DNA of 64,000 nt from Eonycteris spelaea (lineage: Eukaryota; Chordata; Mammalia; Chiroptera; Pteropodidae). Under the pieces are notes generated by a model that saw only the letters and a list, made by a program, of their open reading frames with translations, did no database searches and was not told the origin of the DNA. Positions within the stretch are counted from its first letter, which is position 1. Every line of letters begins with the position of its first letter. Location: assembly GCA_003508835.1 (NCBI GenBank), contig PUFA01000081.1, positions 3,472,001-3,536,000 on the forward strand, in the 5' to 3' direction. A program made the translations under genes and the position numbers. This document shows positions 45,653-56,862 of this stretch, piece after piece.

Positions 45653-46974
45653 AAAACAGATTTTTTTTTCTTTCCACTGTGCCAACTGTCTTTTTTTTAT
45701 GTGATCAAACCTTAATCTTTTGAGTTTATTAATTTCTTTTTCTTCAGCAAACATGATTTTATTTGACTCTAATAAGTGCATCACCAGAAACTTCATTCAA
45801 GGATGGAATATACACAGATGTTACTTCCATTCTGAAAAGGCTCATCTTCCATGCCCACTTCCACCCCCCACCATCTCCCCACTCCCCTGCCTGTCAAGGT
45901 AAATAAGCATTTGACTAGATAAGAATATTTCCAGCATCTTCTTTAAGATTTTTGCTGAAGCTGGAAGCAATACATGGCAGAAGATCAAACTATTTTGGGA
46001 GGTCAGTTTTTGGCTTGTTCAACTTCTGGTGTCACTCCACCTCCTGGCTGTGTTGCTGACACTCTTGGCGAAAATTTCAAAGTGGAGGCAGCTTCATCCC
46101 TTGTTAATCATGGTGTTTAATGCAAAGGCTAATGATGTGATATGTAACCACACTGCAACTGTTAAGCCATATGGCACTTGCTTGCTGATATTTATGGTGA
46201 AGGCATTTATGCTTTTAGTTTCCTGAAGCACTGAGCTATATCTGAAATGATGCTTCAAAGCACTTTTACAGGCAGTGGGTGGTAGTTTCATATCCCAATC
46301 CAACATTCTTAGGTCCAGTCTGTGACAGTGTGGGGGAAAATCAGCACCTCCTATATGTTTGAGTGGATACACAGCGTATATTTGCAACTGAACAGAACAG
46401 GAGAGAAATGTAAGAACTTACCTAGAAATGAAGAGAGACTGCAAGGCTGTCAGCCTAAACTCTTATGTTGAAAAGAAAGTGAAATGCTATTTTCTTGGCA
46501 TCTCTTTATTTGCCTTAAATAAACAAACCAACCTGAGAATTGAGATCACCAGGTTAAAAAAATATGTATCCATGGGTTAAAAGTTTATATTAGTAATAAT
46601 AATCTGTCATGCATCAAACTTTTATATGCGAGGCATAGCAACTTTAAGGGCGGGCCAGACATGTGCCTCGTGCCAGTCCACAAGGGGCATGGAGACATCC
46701 TCTAAGTGCGATAAGAGGAGAGACTGTGAGTGTTGTATATCCTGCATCAGTTGGATTGTATACATACACTTATCCTGTTATATGCATGACTTGTCTGTGG
46801 TGGAAAGTGATACCCAAGGGGCTTGTTCACCTATATAGGGCTCAAAGTAGAAATATTGAACAGATGATATGGCATAGATGCAGACCAAACAGTGCTGCTG
46901 TCAGTAGATACCAGGATGGTTCTTTTGGTGCTTATCAAGTAAAACTTTCCTTGCTTCTCTGTTTCTCAGCTGGG
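45653..46974. other. Unassigned ~1.3-kb interval, probable unique sequence
   Basis: No repeat family is recognised. The 46020-46300 portion looks like constrained non-coding sequence (complex composition, ATTA cores, no decay to homopolymers). That can only be tested by alignment. Confidence 0.3.
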
Positions 46975-47165
46975 GGGTACTATTTTTCCCCCCTCCCCAA
47001 GGGACTGTTGGCAACATCTGGGGGCATTTTTGGTTGTTCTGACTGGTGGGGGATGCTTCTGGACTCTAGGGAGTAGAGGCCAGGGACATCACTGTACATT
47101 CTACAATGGACAGGATAGCCCCTCCCCCAAGTGTCAAGAGTGTTCATATTAATAAGCCCAGCTCT
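46975..47165 (+). mobile_element. hAT-type non-autonomous (MER) element
   Basis: 'ggactgttggcaacatctgg', 'gggcatttttggttgttctg', 'gggagtagaggccagggaca' and 'acattctacaatggacagga' match a common mammalian MER DNA element; the subfamily name is not certain. Confidence 0.7.
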
Positions 47166-47344
47166 AGAGTGAGTCTGATGCTGAAGCTGAATTCCTTGCA
47201 AGAGGAGGGACTAGGCAGCAGGGTCCTCTTCTCCATTCTTCTCCAATGCAGCATTTCGCATCTCTTCTAAATAAACGTTTAACAAATATTTAAAGAATTG
47301 TTTGAAGAAACACTAGCCTATACAGGATGCTGCTAGATCCAGGC

Positions 47345-47465
47345 CAGGACCAGTGAAGCACTGTGCTAAGCACTTTAAATGTGTCATTTTTATTAAATTT
47401 GTTTAATAACCCTACAAGACTGAAGGCAATATTACTCTATTCCAGAGAACAGGAGAAAAAAACCC
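47345..47465 (-). mobile_element. MIR SINE fragment (antisense)
   Basis: 'gcactgtgctaagcacttta' and 'taataaccctacaagactga' match the antisense MIR 3' end. Confidence 0.75.
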
Positions 47466-47954
47466 ACAAACCTCTAACTGTAAGTGAATACTTCTCAGTA
47501 TTATTTAGAACCAAATAACATGACAATCAATACCTATAACATGGTAGGTTTTCTGGAAAACGGAAGTAATCCTTATTCTGCGCCTAGGAATGGACTAAGA
47601 AACTGATATTTTCTTAATGACATTATAAAGCCATCAATTTAAAAGAATCGTGAAATAGAATTATTTCAAGTCTGGTTATTATGGAGAGAATGAGCTCATT
47701 AATTCATGGGTGGAGTGCTTCCTGCCATGCAACTGCATGAGAGATGATATATTGTCATGTGCAAAAAACTATAACTTTACCATTGTGGTCTCCATCTGTG
47801 TGGGGACATAGTACCAAGGGAACATAAATCTCCTGGACCTCAGTGTCTGACTTGTTAACTGGGATGATATTTCCTTACCTACTTGGTTGATTTTTTTCAG
47901 GTACAACTGTAAGATCTGATCTTGATCCTATAGACTATTAATTTTGAAATTAAC
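47466..47954. other. Unassigned interval
   Basis: Nothing is recognised. Confidence 0.3.
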
Positions 47955-48115
47955 TTAGGTTCTGTTCTAAGTATATTACACATATTAACTTATTCATGCA
48001 TTATGAATATTTCCATTTTTTGGACAAGGAAACTCAGGTACAGGAAGATAACTGCCTAAAGTCAAGTCAGGACTGAGCCTGGGTTCGAACCCAGAGTCCT
48101 TCCATTATGATGTGC
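47955..48115 (-). mobile_element. MIR SINE (antisense)
   Basis: 'ttctaagtatattacacata', 'gacaaggaaactcaggtaca' and 'gagcctgggttcgaacccag' match antisense MIR; the tRNA-like B-box region is well preserved. Confidence 0.88.
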
Positions 48116-48144
48116 AATTCCCCTGTGTTAGTGTATGGTGGGAC

Positions 48145-48284
48145 AGCCTGATTAACTGTGGGCTTTGGAGTTGGCTAGAATCTACCCTCTGTTATTTCCT
48201 TGTCATGTATTCTAACCTCTTTAAACTGCAATCTTCCTTTTGTAAAATAGAAATAAAAATATACCTCCAGTGTTGTTTTAAGTA
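48145..48284 (+). mobile_element. MIR SINE, 5' part, interrupted by Tigger
   Basis: 'ctgtgggctttggagttggc', 'ctctgttatttccttgtcat' and 'cttttgtaaaatagaaataa' are MIR head and core. The sequence stops at the Tigger boundary. Confidence 0.8.
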
Positions 48285-48915
48285 CAGTTGGTCCTCATTA
48301 TTCAGTGTAGTTATGGCCTATAAAGTTACTGCAAACGATGAGTTGGCGAACACTGAATATGAGGCTCCCAGGGGAAATGCAGGGCTAGGTTCCTATGAGC
48401 CTTTGGTTACAACATTTTTGTTAACCAATCTGTACATAATCTTGTTTTATATCTGTTTATGTTAACAGACACCTTATTTAATATACATTGTTGACTCATT
48501 AATATTGATCTCATGGCCAACAGCTCTATAACTCTTGCCTGAACGAAGCTCATCTAACATATGTTTTCCATAAGACACATCACAACCTTCCTTCACTTGG
48601 GAGCACTAGATAGCATATTAGCACTATGGGCCACGTTAAGCAGTGAAATCACCAACAAAACGTGAGAAATATGGTACTGAATAAACTGTGAAAAGGATAT
48701 TTGTTTACACATGAGAGCTGAAAGAAGACGGCAGAGTGTCACCTTGTTTGATCTCAGCTGAGAGTGTGCGTATCAGGCAACTCAAGTTTTTCACTGCTCT
48801 GCATGTATTTGGGGATGACTGAAAAAGTTCCATGAGTATTGATTTTGGAGTTAGAAATAAATGTTAGTGAATAAGTTAATTTGTATATACAGATTCTGTG
48901 AAGAATGAGGATAGA
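48285..48915 (-). mobile_element. Tigger (TcMar) DNA transposon, internally deleted
   Basis: Both terminal repeats are present. The left is 'cagttggtcctcattattc' and the right is its relative in reverse ('gtgaagaatgaggatag'), each next to TA, the TcMar target dinucleotide. In minus orientation the stretch 48660-48470 matches the start of the Tigger transposase gene. Its key segment ('gcttcgttcaggcaagagtt' in sense) and the stretch that follows correspond to the N-terminal DNA-binding helix-turn-helix. The catalytic DDE part is absent, leaving about 630 bp of a ~2.4-kb element. It is immobile and coding-dead. Confidence 0.88.
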
Positions 48916-49035
48916 TTCTATGTACCTTCAGGGTTAGAGTAAGTACATGTGATAAAGGTATATATAGTGCTTAGCATGTTACCATGAGCACAGGGAAAGT
49001 ACTCAACATGTGGCAATTACTTCTGTGATTTTAAA
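48916..49035 (+). mobile_element. MIR SINE, 3' part beyond the Tigger
   Basis: 'agagtaagtacatgtgataa', 'tatatagtgcttagcatgtt' and 'aaagtactcaacatgtggca' are the MIR 3' half. The orientation and missing part agree with the MIR at 48145-48284. Confidence 0.7.
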
Positions 49036-49329
49036 TAAAGGTATGCCAAGAATCAGGTCCTTTTGGGTGGTTCCTTGCCAGCTCCCTGTGGACTGGGAAG
49101 GTTCTATTTGAGAGACGATGGTGTGCCTACAGGAAGGAGCCTTTAAGGCAGTTATACTTGATTTGCCTGCTCTCTTTACTTCCGAGTGTGAACTACGCAG
49201 CCAAGGGATGGAATGTATTGGATTTTGGGTGTCTGTGGTAGAATGAGAGGAGAAGCTAAGTTCACCCTTCTACTTCTTCCTGCATCATAGGGTTCCTGTT
49301 TTATATTAGAAAGTTTTAGTTAATGCTTC

Positions 49330-49500
49330 TCAAAGCCTGATCCCCAACCCAGTGAGCAGCATCAACATAACCTAGGAACTTGTTAGAAATAAAAATTATT
49401 ACTGAGAACTCCTGATCAGAAACTCTGTGGATGGGCCTAGAATCTGTATAGGGACCACCAGGTGGTTCTGCAGCAGGCTAGGGTTGAGGACCACTGCTCT
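49330..49500 (+). mobile_element. MER5A hAT element
   Basis: 'gcttctcaaagcctgatccc', 'aacctaggaacttgttagaa', 'atcagaaactctgtggatgg' and 'gttgaggaccactgctc' give both ends. Confidence 0.92.
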
Positions 49501-49979
49501 GGTCAAAAATCCCTACTGTAGTTATTACATTTTTTTGATTACTGAGTACTTTGCAGACTACAAACTCCTGTGTTCAGTACTTATTTTGTGATAGTTAAAA
49601 CTTGTACGGCTTGTTCTAGGGCTGTCTGGGGCCTGATCCTTTCGTTAAAACTGGCTCCCTTTTTGGCTTATGATAATTTCTAAAACTTCTTTATTAGGGT
49701 TCATCTTCTCATTTAATGGCTGATGGTAGATCTTTTTTACGTTGAATTTATTTTTATGCAATACCTACAGCCTCCAGAAAGATAAAGCATAGGAATGGAT
49801 TTGTCTTCCAAGTTTTAAGGCAATGGATTGTCAAGGTTTTTCTTTCATTTGTGAAAAGTTTAGGCCATTTCACATTTTCTGTCCTCTAACCAGAATTTCT
49901 TTCTGGGTATTATTTGATAAGTCAGATTTTTCAGGCTGACGATATTGTGACTATTTTGAAAACTGCCATTTTTGTCAAG
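49501..49979. other. Unassigned interval
   Basis: Nothing is recognised. Confidence 0.3.
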
Positions 49980-50420
49980 TTATTCATTTATTTCACAAAT
50001 ATTTATGAGAACATATTCTACATGAGGCGCTCAGCTGGATGCTGGAGATCCATTGCTGAGCATAACAGAGATGGTCCTTATCCTCATACAGAACCTGTGG
50101 GGGGGGATAGCTATTCAAGACTCATAAAAGTAATTAGAACTTTGGGAACTGATGAAAGGAGCACACAAAGCTCAAGACAGTATACAATATAAATAAAACC
50201 TGGTCAGAAAATGTGTTTGACATTTGAATAGACTTTTTAACAGATGAGTAAAAATTAACCAGGCAAAGGTAGGTGGAAAGAGGGGAGGTATGAAAATATG
50301 TTCAGGTTTTCAAGAAGAAATAAAAGTGGGTCAGGGATTCAGAAACTGAAGTAGAGAGTGGTACCAGGCAAAGCTGGTTAGTAAGCAGATGACATTTGCA
50401 TGGCTAATACAGTGCAAGGG
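49980..50420 (-). mobile_element. L2 LINE 3' region (antisense)
   Basis: 'ttcacaaatatttatgagaa', 'ggatgctggagatccattgc', 'gatggtccttatcctcatac' and 'aggtaggtggaaagaggg' follow the antisense L2 order. Confidence 0.75.
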
Positions 50421-51150
50421 ATTGTTGCAAATAACTAATTCCAGCTAATAGGTCACACAGAGCACATGAAAATGCTAATCTAATATTCTAAGATCATTGT
50501 ATTAAAAGGGAAGGTGGGGGGGGGTTACTATTATCCCTGTGGCCTTGTAGGATTGATGACAAAGGAATATTAAATTTATTGGGGTAACATTGGTTAATAC
50601 AATTATATAATTTTTAAATGTACATTATAATTTAACATCTATGTATTCTATTGTGTGTTTACCACACAAAGTCCAGTTCCCTTCAACTACCATATATTTG
50701 ATCCCCTTACTTACTTTACTCTCCCCCTACTCCCCTATATTTGACCCCCTTTATCCCATCTACCACCCTCCTCTCCACTCCCTATGCTCTGGTAACCACT
50801 AGTCCATTATCCATGTCCATGAGTTCCTGTTTGCTGGCTTGTTCATTTGTTGCTTTTAGGTTTATATCCCACATATAAGTGATATTGTGTGATTTTCTAC
50901 TTTTTCAGTCTAGCTTATTTCGCTTAGCATGATTATCTTGAGGTCCATCCCAGTTGTCAAAAAAGGCGATATTTCATCTCTTCTTATGACTGAGTAATAT
51001 TCCATTATATATAGGTACCACAGCTTCTTTAGCCAATCATCTATCATAGGACGCTTCGGTTGCTTCCATGTCCTGGCCACTGTGAATAATGCTGCTGTAA
51101 ACATCGCTGTGCAAATATATTTTTGGATATGGGTTTTCAAGTCTTTGGGG

Positions 51151-51218
51151 TAAATACCCAGTAGAGGAATTGATCATATGGTAGATCAATTCTTAGTTTT
51201 TTGAGGAACCTCCATACT
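51151..51218 (-). repeat. Inverted repeat arm 1 (native L1 ORF2 position)
   Basis: This 68-bp part of the L1 ORF2 C-terminal region lies in its normal antisense place. Its reverse complement recurs at 51614-51681 with two mismatches. Confidence 0.97.
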
Positions 51219-51613
51219 GTTTTCTATAGTGGCTGTACCAATTTGGAGTCCCACCAGCAGTGTATGAGTTTCCTATTTCTCCAACATTTGTTATTACTTG
51301 TCCTGTTGATTATAGCTATTCTAACAGGTGTGAGATGGAATCTTATTGTGGTTTTGATTTGCATTTCCCTAATAGCTAACGATATGTGAGAATCTTTTTA
51401 TATATTTGTTGGCCTTTAGGGAGAAGTATCTGTTCAGGTCCTCTGCCCATTTTTTATTGGATCGTTTGTTTGTTTTTTTTGTTGTTGTTATTGAGTCGTA
51501 TGAGTTCTTCGTATATTTTGGATATTAGGTCCTTATAGGAGGCATTGCTTGCAAATCTATTTTCCCATTCGGATGGTTGTCTCTTTATCTTGTTGATGAT
51601 AATAACAAATGTT

Positions 51614-51681
51614 AGTATGGAAGTTCCTCAAAAAACTAAGAATTGGTCTACCATATGATCAATTCCTCTACTGGGTATTTA
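51614..51681 (+). repeat. Inverted repeat arm 2 (self-copy inserted in L1 ORF2)
   Basis: These 68 bp run in L1 sense orientation, while sequence on both sides is antisense. It matches 66 of 68 bases of 51151-51218, including the copy-specific 'gatcaattcctctactggg'. It replaces roughly 25 bases normally found between the 'cttgttgatg' and 'gtttgatgtag' motifs. Confidence 0.95.
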
Positions 51682-54600
51682 GTTTGATGTAGTCCTATTC
51701 ATTTATTTTAACTTTTACTTCCCTTGCCTTCGAGGTCAAATTCATAAAATTCTCTTTAAGTCCAAGGTTCTTGAGTTTAGTTCCTATGCTTTCTTCTATG
51801 CATTTTATTGATTCCAGTCTTATATTCAGGTCCTTAATCCATTTTGAGTTAATTTTGGTGTGTGGTGATAGATAACAGTCTAGTTTCATTTTTTTGCAGG
51901 TGGCTTTCCAGTTTTCCCAGCACCATTTATTGAAGAGCCAGCCTTTCCTTTCTCCACTGTATGCTTTTACCCTTTTTGTCAAAAATTATTTGCCCATATA
52001 AATATGGGTTTACTTCTGGACTTTCGATTCTGTTCCACCAGTCTGTGTGTCTGTTTTGCTGCCAACATGCCGTTTTGATCATTGTCGCTTTGTAGTATAA
52101 TTTGAAGTCAGGCAGAGTGATGCCTCCAGCCTTGTTCTTTTTTCTCAGGATGGCTTTGGAATTTGGGGTCTTTTGTGCTCCTGTACAGATCTGATGATTT
52201 TTTGTTCTATTTCCTTGAAAAATGCCGATGGGATTTTGATGGGATTGCATTACATCTGTATAATGCTTTAGGCAATATGGTCATTTTAACTATGTTGAGT
52301 CTTCCAATCCAAGAACACAGAATATCTTTCCATTTCTTTGTATCTTCTTTGATTTCTTTTCATAAGGTCTTGTAGTTTTCATTATATGGGCCCTTCATAT
52401 GTTTTGTTAAATTTATTTCTAGGTATGTTATTCCTTTTGTTTGCAATGGCAAAAGGAATTATTTTTCCACTTCTTTTTTGACACGTCATTATTATAGTAT
52501 AGGAACACTACGAATTTTTGAATGTTGATTTTGTATCCAGAGACTTTACTGTATTTCGCTTCTTGTTTCTAGTAGTGTTCTTGTGGAGTCTTTAGGGTTT
52601 TCTATATAGAGAATCATGTCATCACAAATAGTGACTGTTTGACTTTTTGTTTCCTATTTGGATGCCTTTTATATCTTTCTCTTGGCTGAGTGCACTTGCT
52701 AGGACCTCCAATGTTATATTCAATAACAGTGGTGATAGTGAACAGCATTGCCTTGTTCCTGATTTTAGAGGGAAGATTTTTTTTTTTAGTTTTTCATGAT
52801 TAAGTATAATGTTGGCTGAAGGTTTGTCGTATATGGGCTTTATTATGTTAAGGTACTTCCTTTATACACTGATTTTGTAAGTGTTTTGATCATAAATGGA
52901 TGCTGTATCTTGTTGAAGGCTTTTTCTGCATCTCTTGATATGGTCATATGATTCTTATTCTTTAATTTGTTTATGTGGTGTGTTATGTTAATCAATTTGC
53001 ATATATTGAAGCATCCCTGTGCCCCTGGGATGAAGCCCACTAGATCATGGTGTATAATTTTTTTAATATGTTGCTGTATTTGGTTCTCTAGTATCTTATT
53101 TAGGATTTTTGCATCCATATTCATGAGAGATATGGTCTGTAGTTTTCTCTTTTTGTGTTATCTTTACCAGGTTTTGGTATCAGGGTAATATTGGCCTCAT
53201 AAAATGAGTTGGGAAGTATTGCCTCCTGTTCAATTTTTTGGAAGAATTTGAGGAGAATAGGTATTATGTCTTCTTTGAATGTTTGGTAGAATTCACTAGT
53301 TAAGCCATCTGGTCCTGGACTTTTCCTTTTTGGTATTTTTTGATATTGTTTCAATTTCATACTACTGGTTGGTCTATTTAGATTTTCCAGTTTCTTGATT
53401 CAGTCTAGGAACTGTATTTTTCTAAGTACTGGTCCATTTCTTCTAGGTATTAAATTTGTGTTATATACTTTTTCATAGTATTCTTGTATGATCCTTTGTA
53501 TTTCTGCAGTATCTGTCATATTTCTGCTCTTTCATTGATTTTGTTTATTTGTGTCCTTTCTCTTTTTCTTTAGTGAGTCTAGCCAGGGGTTTGTCAATTT
53601 TATTAACTTCTCAAAGAACCAGCCTTTGTTGCATTTATTTTTTCTATTGTTTTTTTGTTTGTTTGTTTTCAATTTCATTTATTTCTGCTCTAATTTTGAT
53701 TATTTCTTTCCTTCTGCTGACTTTAGGCTTCATTTGTTCTTCCTTTTCTAGTTTTTTTAAGATGAAGTGTTAGGTTTTTTATTTGGGCTCATTCTTGCTT
53801 TTGGAGATAAGCTTGTAATAATATGAACTTCCTCTACCTTTTCCATGTTCCAAAATTTTGATATGTAATATTATTATCATTCATTTTTATGTATCTCTTG
53901 ATCTCTTATTTTCTTTTCTGACCCAGTTATTCTTCATGTTGTTTAATCTCTATGTATTTGTGATTTTTCCTCTTTTCTTTTTGCAGTTGATCTCTAGTTT
54001 CAAAGCATTATGATCTGAGAATATGATTGATATGCTTTCAGCCCTCATATCTGTTGAGGCTATCTCTGTCCCAGTATGTGGTCATTTCTTGAGAATGTCC
54101 CATGTGCACTGGAGAAGATGTATAAGCAACTGTTTTGGGATGGAAGGCTCTGTAAATGTCAATTATATTTAGTTGGTCTAATGTGTCATTTACAGATGTT
54201 ATTTCCTTATTGATTTTCTGTTTGAATGATCTGTCCACATCGACAGTGGGTATTTAGGTCGCCTAGTAGTACAATAGTGTTTTGGTCTATTTCTCTCTTT
54301 AGTTCTGTTAGTAATTGCTTTACATATTTGGGGCTCCCTGCTTGGGAGCATAGATATTAATAACTGTTATGTCTTCTTGGTTCTTGATTCCTTTAATCAT
54401 TATAAAGTGTCCCTCAATATCTTTCTTTACCTTTTTTATTTTGAAGTCTAGTTTGTCCGATATTAGTACTGCTACTCCTATTTTTCTCAGAATGCCATTT
54501 GCTTGAAATATCATTTTCCACTCTTTCACTTTGAGTCTATATTGTTTTTGGAGCTGAAATGTTTCTCCAGGAGGCAGCATATGGTTGGGTTTTGTTTTTT

Positions 54601-55119
54601 GATCCATTTTGCAACTTTGTGCCTTTTTATTGATGAGTTCAGTCCATTTACATTTAGGGTGATTATTGAAATATGAGGTCTTCTTATAGCCATTTTATCT
54701 TTTTCTTTCTGGTAGCTTGCTGTTTCCATTGCTTCCTTGTTCTTGTGTTTCCATTTTCTTTATTTTGGTTGACTTTTGTGGGTTTGCCTCTGGTTCTTAT
54801 TGTTTTATGTTGTATATTTCAGTTCTGAATCTTTGGTGTGTGGTTACCATTATGAATATGAAAAGGATAGTTGTATATATACAGTCATCCATTTTCTTCT
54901 GTGTGTGCCTATATCTCCATTCCCCTTTGCGAATTTGGATCCTTGAACCCTCCCTTTTCAGTCATTATTATCTTAATTTGTCCTTAAATATGCTGAACTT
55001 TCATTACTATCTTGCTATTATAGCAATTCTCTTATTATTATTTAAGCTTATAATGCCCTGTTCTTCATAAGGATTGCACTTCTCTGCTTCTATTTGCCCC
55101 AATAGTCACTTTACTCCTA

Positions 55120-56081
55120 ATTATGTATTTTTTTTTTTTGCCATTTTGTTTTAGGTGAGTTGACCTTTTCAGTATTTTCTATCGTGCAGGCCTCATAGTG
55201 AGAGAATTCCCTCAATTTTTGTATGTCTGGAAAGGTCTTAATTTCTCCTTCATATCTAAAGGAGATCTTAGCTGGATACATATATTCTAGGCTGGTAGTT
55301 CCTTTCACTTAATCGTTTAAATATTGATCCCATTCCTTTCTGGCTTGTAAGGTCTTCACTGAGAGGTCCAAAGATAATCTAATGTGTTTTCCTTTATAAG
55401 TTACCCTTTTCTTCTCCCTGGCTGCTCTGAGAATTTTTTGTTGTTGATTTTTGATAACTTTAATACATGTGTCTTGGTGAAGCCCTTTTGGGATGAGATA
55501 ATTGGGTGTTCAGTGGACTACTTGATTACCAAGCTCCAGCTCATTTCTTAGGTTTGGGAAATTCTTGTCCACTATTTGTCTGAAAATGCTTTCTTGTCCC
55601 TGTTCCTTTTCCTCTCCTTCAATAATGCCCATTATTCTTATGTTTCCTCTCCTGATGGTACCACCTAGTTCTTGTATTTCTCTTTCATTATTTTTCATCC
55701 TTTGGTTTCTCTCTTCTTCCTTCTGATTTATTTCTAGATTTCTGTCTTCTATATCACTGATCCTTTCCTCCATTTGGTCAGCTCTATTTCCCAAGCTTGC
55801 TATTTCATTTTTCAAGTCTTGCAGTGTGTTCTTCATCTCCAGAAGTTCTATTCTGTTCTTTTTGAGGGTTTCAATCTCCTTGCTCTGCTCATCTAGTTGT
55901 TGTTGTTGTTTTTTTTTTCAATTTCTGAAATTGTTGATCTGACTTGTTTCGGAACTCACTGAGTTTTTTCAGAAGTACCGTCCTGAATTCTCTGTCATTT
56001 AAGTTCCATATTTCTATGTCTGTAAGCTTTCTGGAGAGTTTTCTCTTTCTTTCTGAGATACCTAATCACCTTTTTGTTCAT
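55120..56081 (-). pseudogene. LINE-1 ORF1p remnant
   Basis: The start codon (56079-56081, in a CACCATG context) opens MNKKVIRYLRKKEK. A frameshift and a stop follow within about 20-30 codons. The frame at 55836-55510 carries the coiled coil (ISDIEDRNLEINQKEEERNQ) and the RRM start (RGNIRIMGIIEGEEKEQGQE, then NFPNL). The C-terminal domain is seen at 55308-55150 as YPAKISFRYEGEIKTFPDIQ and KLREFSHYEA, after which the reading is scrambled. The order and length (~320 codons) fit L1 ORF1p, the RNA-binding chaperone of the RNP. It is dead. Family membership is certain; exact end is not. Confidence 0.88.
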
Positions 56082-56862
56082 GGTGTTTAATGGACTATTT
56101 CTGTGCCTGGGCATTAATGGAAGTATATTCTGCTGTTTTTACAGAATGAATATTTATTATATAAAGGTCTCTCTTTAGCCTGCTGCAAAGAAGGTGATTT
56201 TTTTTTTTTTTTTGGTTTCTAGTAGGTGGTATATATGCCTCTTGGATCCCTGCTTTATATAAAGCCTAAATAAGGCCTTTTAAATATTCCTGTATATATT
56301 TAATCACTCTTGCTACCCTCAGTTTCAGTTCCTGTCAGTATCAGTGACAGTGGCAGCATTTGCTCCAATTCCCCTGGGGCCTGTGGTGATTGGTCTTGGA
56401 GGGTATAGGGGGAAAGGGGCCCTCTGGGTTGGGAGTTGGGGTTTGGGGGCCACAGATCAGTGGCTCAGCCTTAGTTTTGCAGCCGGGGCCAGTAAAAAAT
56501 CAACTGTTGTTTCTCTTCAATCCTGTACGCTTCTCTGCTTTCTGCCCAGATGACTGGACCTTGCCGCCAGCTGGCAGTGAGGAGCTCACTGCTTTTGAAC
56601 ACACCATTCCTTCTCCTCTCCCCCTCCTCCTTCAGGGAGTTCTGGAGGCTACAAGAGGCAACTTCTTTATTTTTCCCAGTCCACACCCAACACCTGGGGT
56701 TCTGACCTGCGGTAGCTCTATGCACAGATCCCATGCTCAGACATGCTGATATGCATTTTGATTGTTTTTTTTTTGGTTGTTGTTGTTGAGTTTTAGATGT
56801 TCAGTTTATTGTTTCAAGGGGAGAGATCTGAGGACATCTCTTACTCCACCATATTTCCCAGA
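56082..56862 (-). promoter_or_regulatory. L1 5'UTR / internal promoter region, degraded
   Basis: The GC-rich part (56340-56740) lies upstream of ORF1 on the minus strand. The extreme 5' end reads GGGAAATATGGTGGAGTAAG (minus, about 56841-56860). This resembles the YY1-type box common at L1 starts, with its CpG changed to TpG. A T16 run lies at about 56199-56214. Promoter activity today is unlikely. Confidence 0.55.

Larger units (their letters stand above)
50830..54693 (-). pseudogene. LINE-1 ORF2p (endonuclease/reverse transcriptase), decayed
   Basis: ORF2p nicks target DNA and reverse-transcribes the L1 RNA. The N-terminal APE-type endonuclease is recognisable from ISIITLNVNGLNSSIKRHKV (near 54680) through DITVINIYAPKQGAP (near 54340) and VDRSFKQ-like sequence (near 54235). 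The RT fingers show [16 protein letters not shown] (near 53320) and LIPKPGKD (near 53165). At NYRP (53130) the frame shifts, and it resumes as [20 protein letters not shown]. At the catalytic (F/Y)ADD site (about 52615-52630, minus) two bases appear to be missing, so both aspartates fall out of frame. The C-terminal segment (51140-50910) retains ARTWKQPKRPMIDDW and MEYYSVIRRDEI and then meets an in-frame TAG. It cannot encode active enzyme. Confidence 0.92.
50570..56862 (-). mobile_element. Near full-length LINE-1 (bat-type), antisense, inactive
   Basis: This is a 6.3-kb L1 read on the minus strand: 5'UTR about 56862-56082, ORF1 56081 to about 55120, ORF2 about 54693-50830, then a 3'UTR ending with AATAAA (50575-50580 on plus as tttatt). 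The 3' tail ('ttggggtaacattggttaat' on plus) resembles chiropteran L1s as I remember them. No long poly-A survives at 50570. Both ORFs carry frameshifts and stops and the 5' box has lost its CpG, so the copy is long dead. Megabat L1s are reported to have gone extinct, which fits but does not prove the host. A 68-bp inverted self-copy at 51614-51681 interrupts it. Confidence 0.93.

Noticed and set aside
46663..47076. 137-codon plus-strand frame as an exon
   Set aside because: Its second half is a hAT-type MER element and the first half has no domain or clear splice context.
56344..56749. Overlapping plus and minus frames of 69-119 codons
   Set aside because: They lie in the GC-rich 5'UTR of the 50570-56862 L1 and show no protein family.
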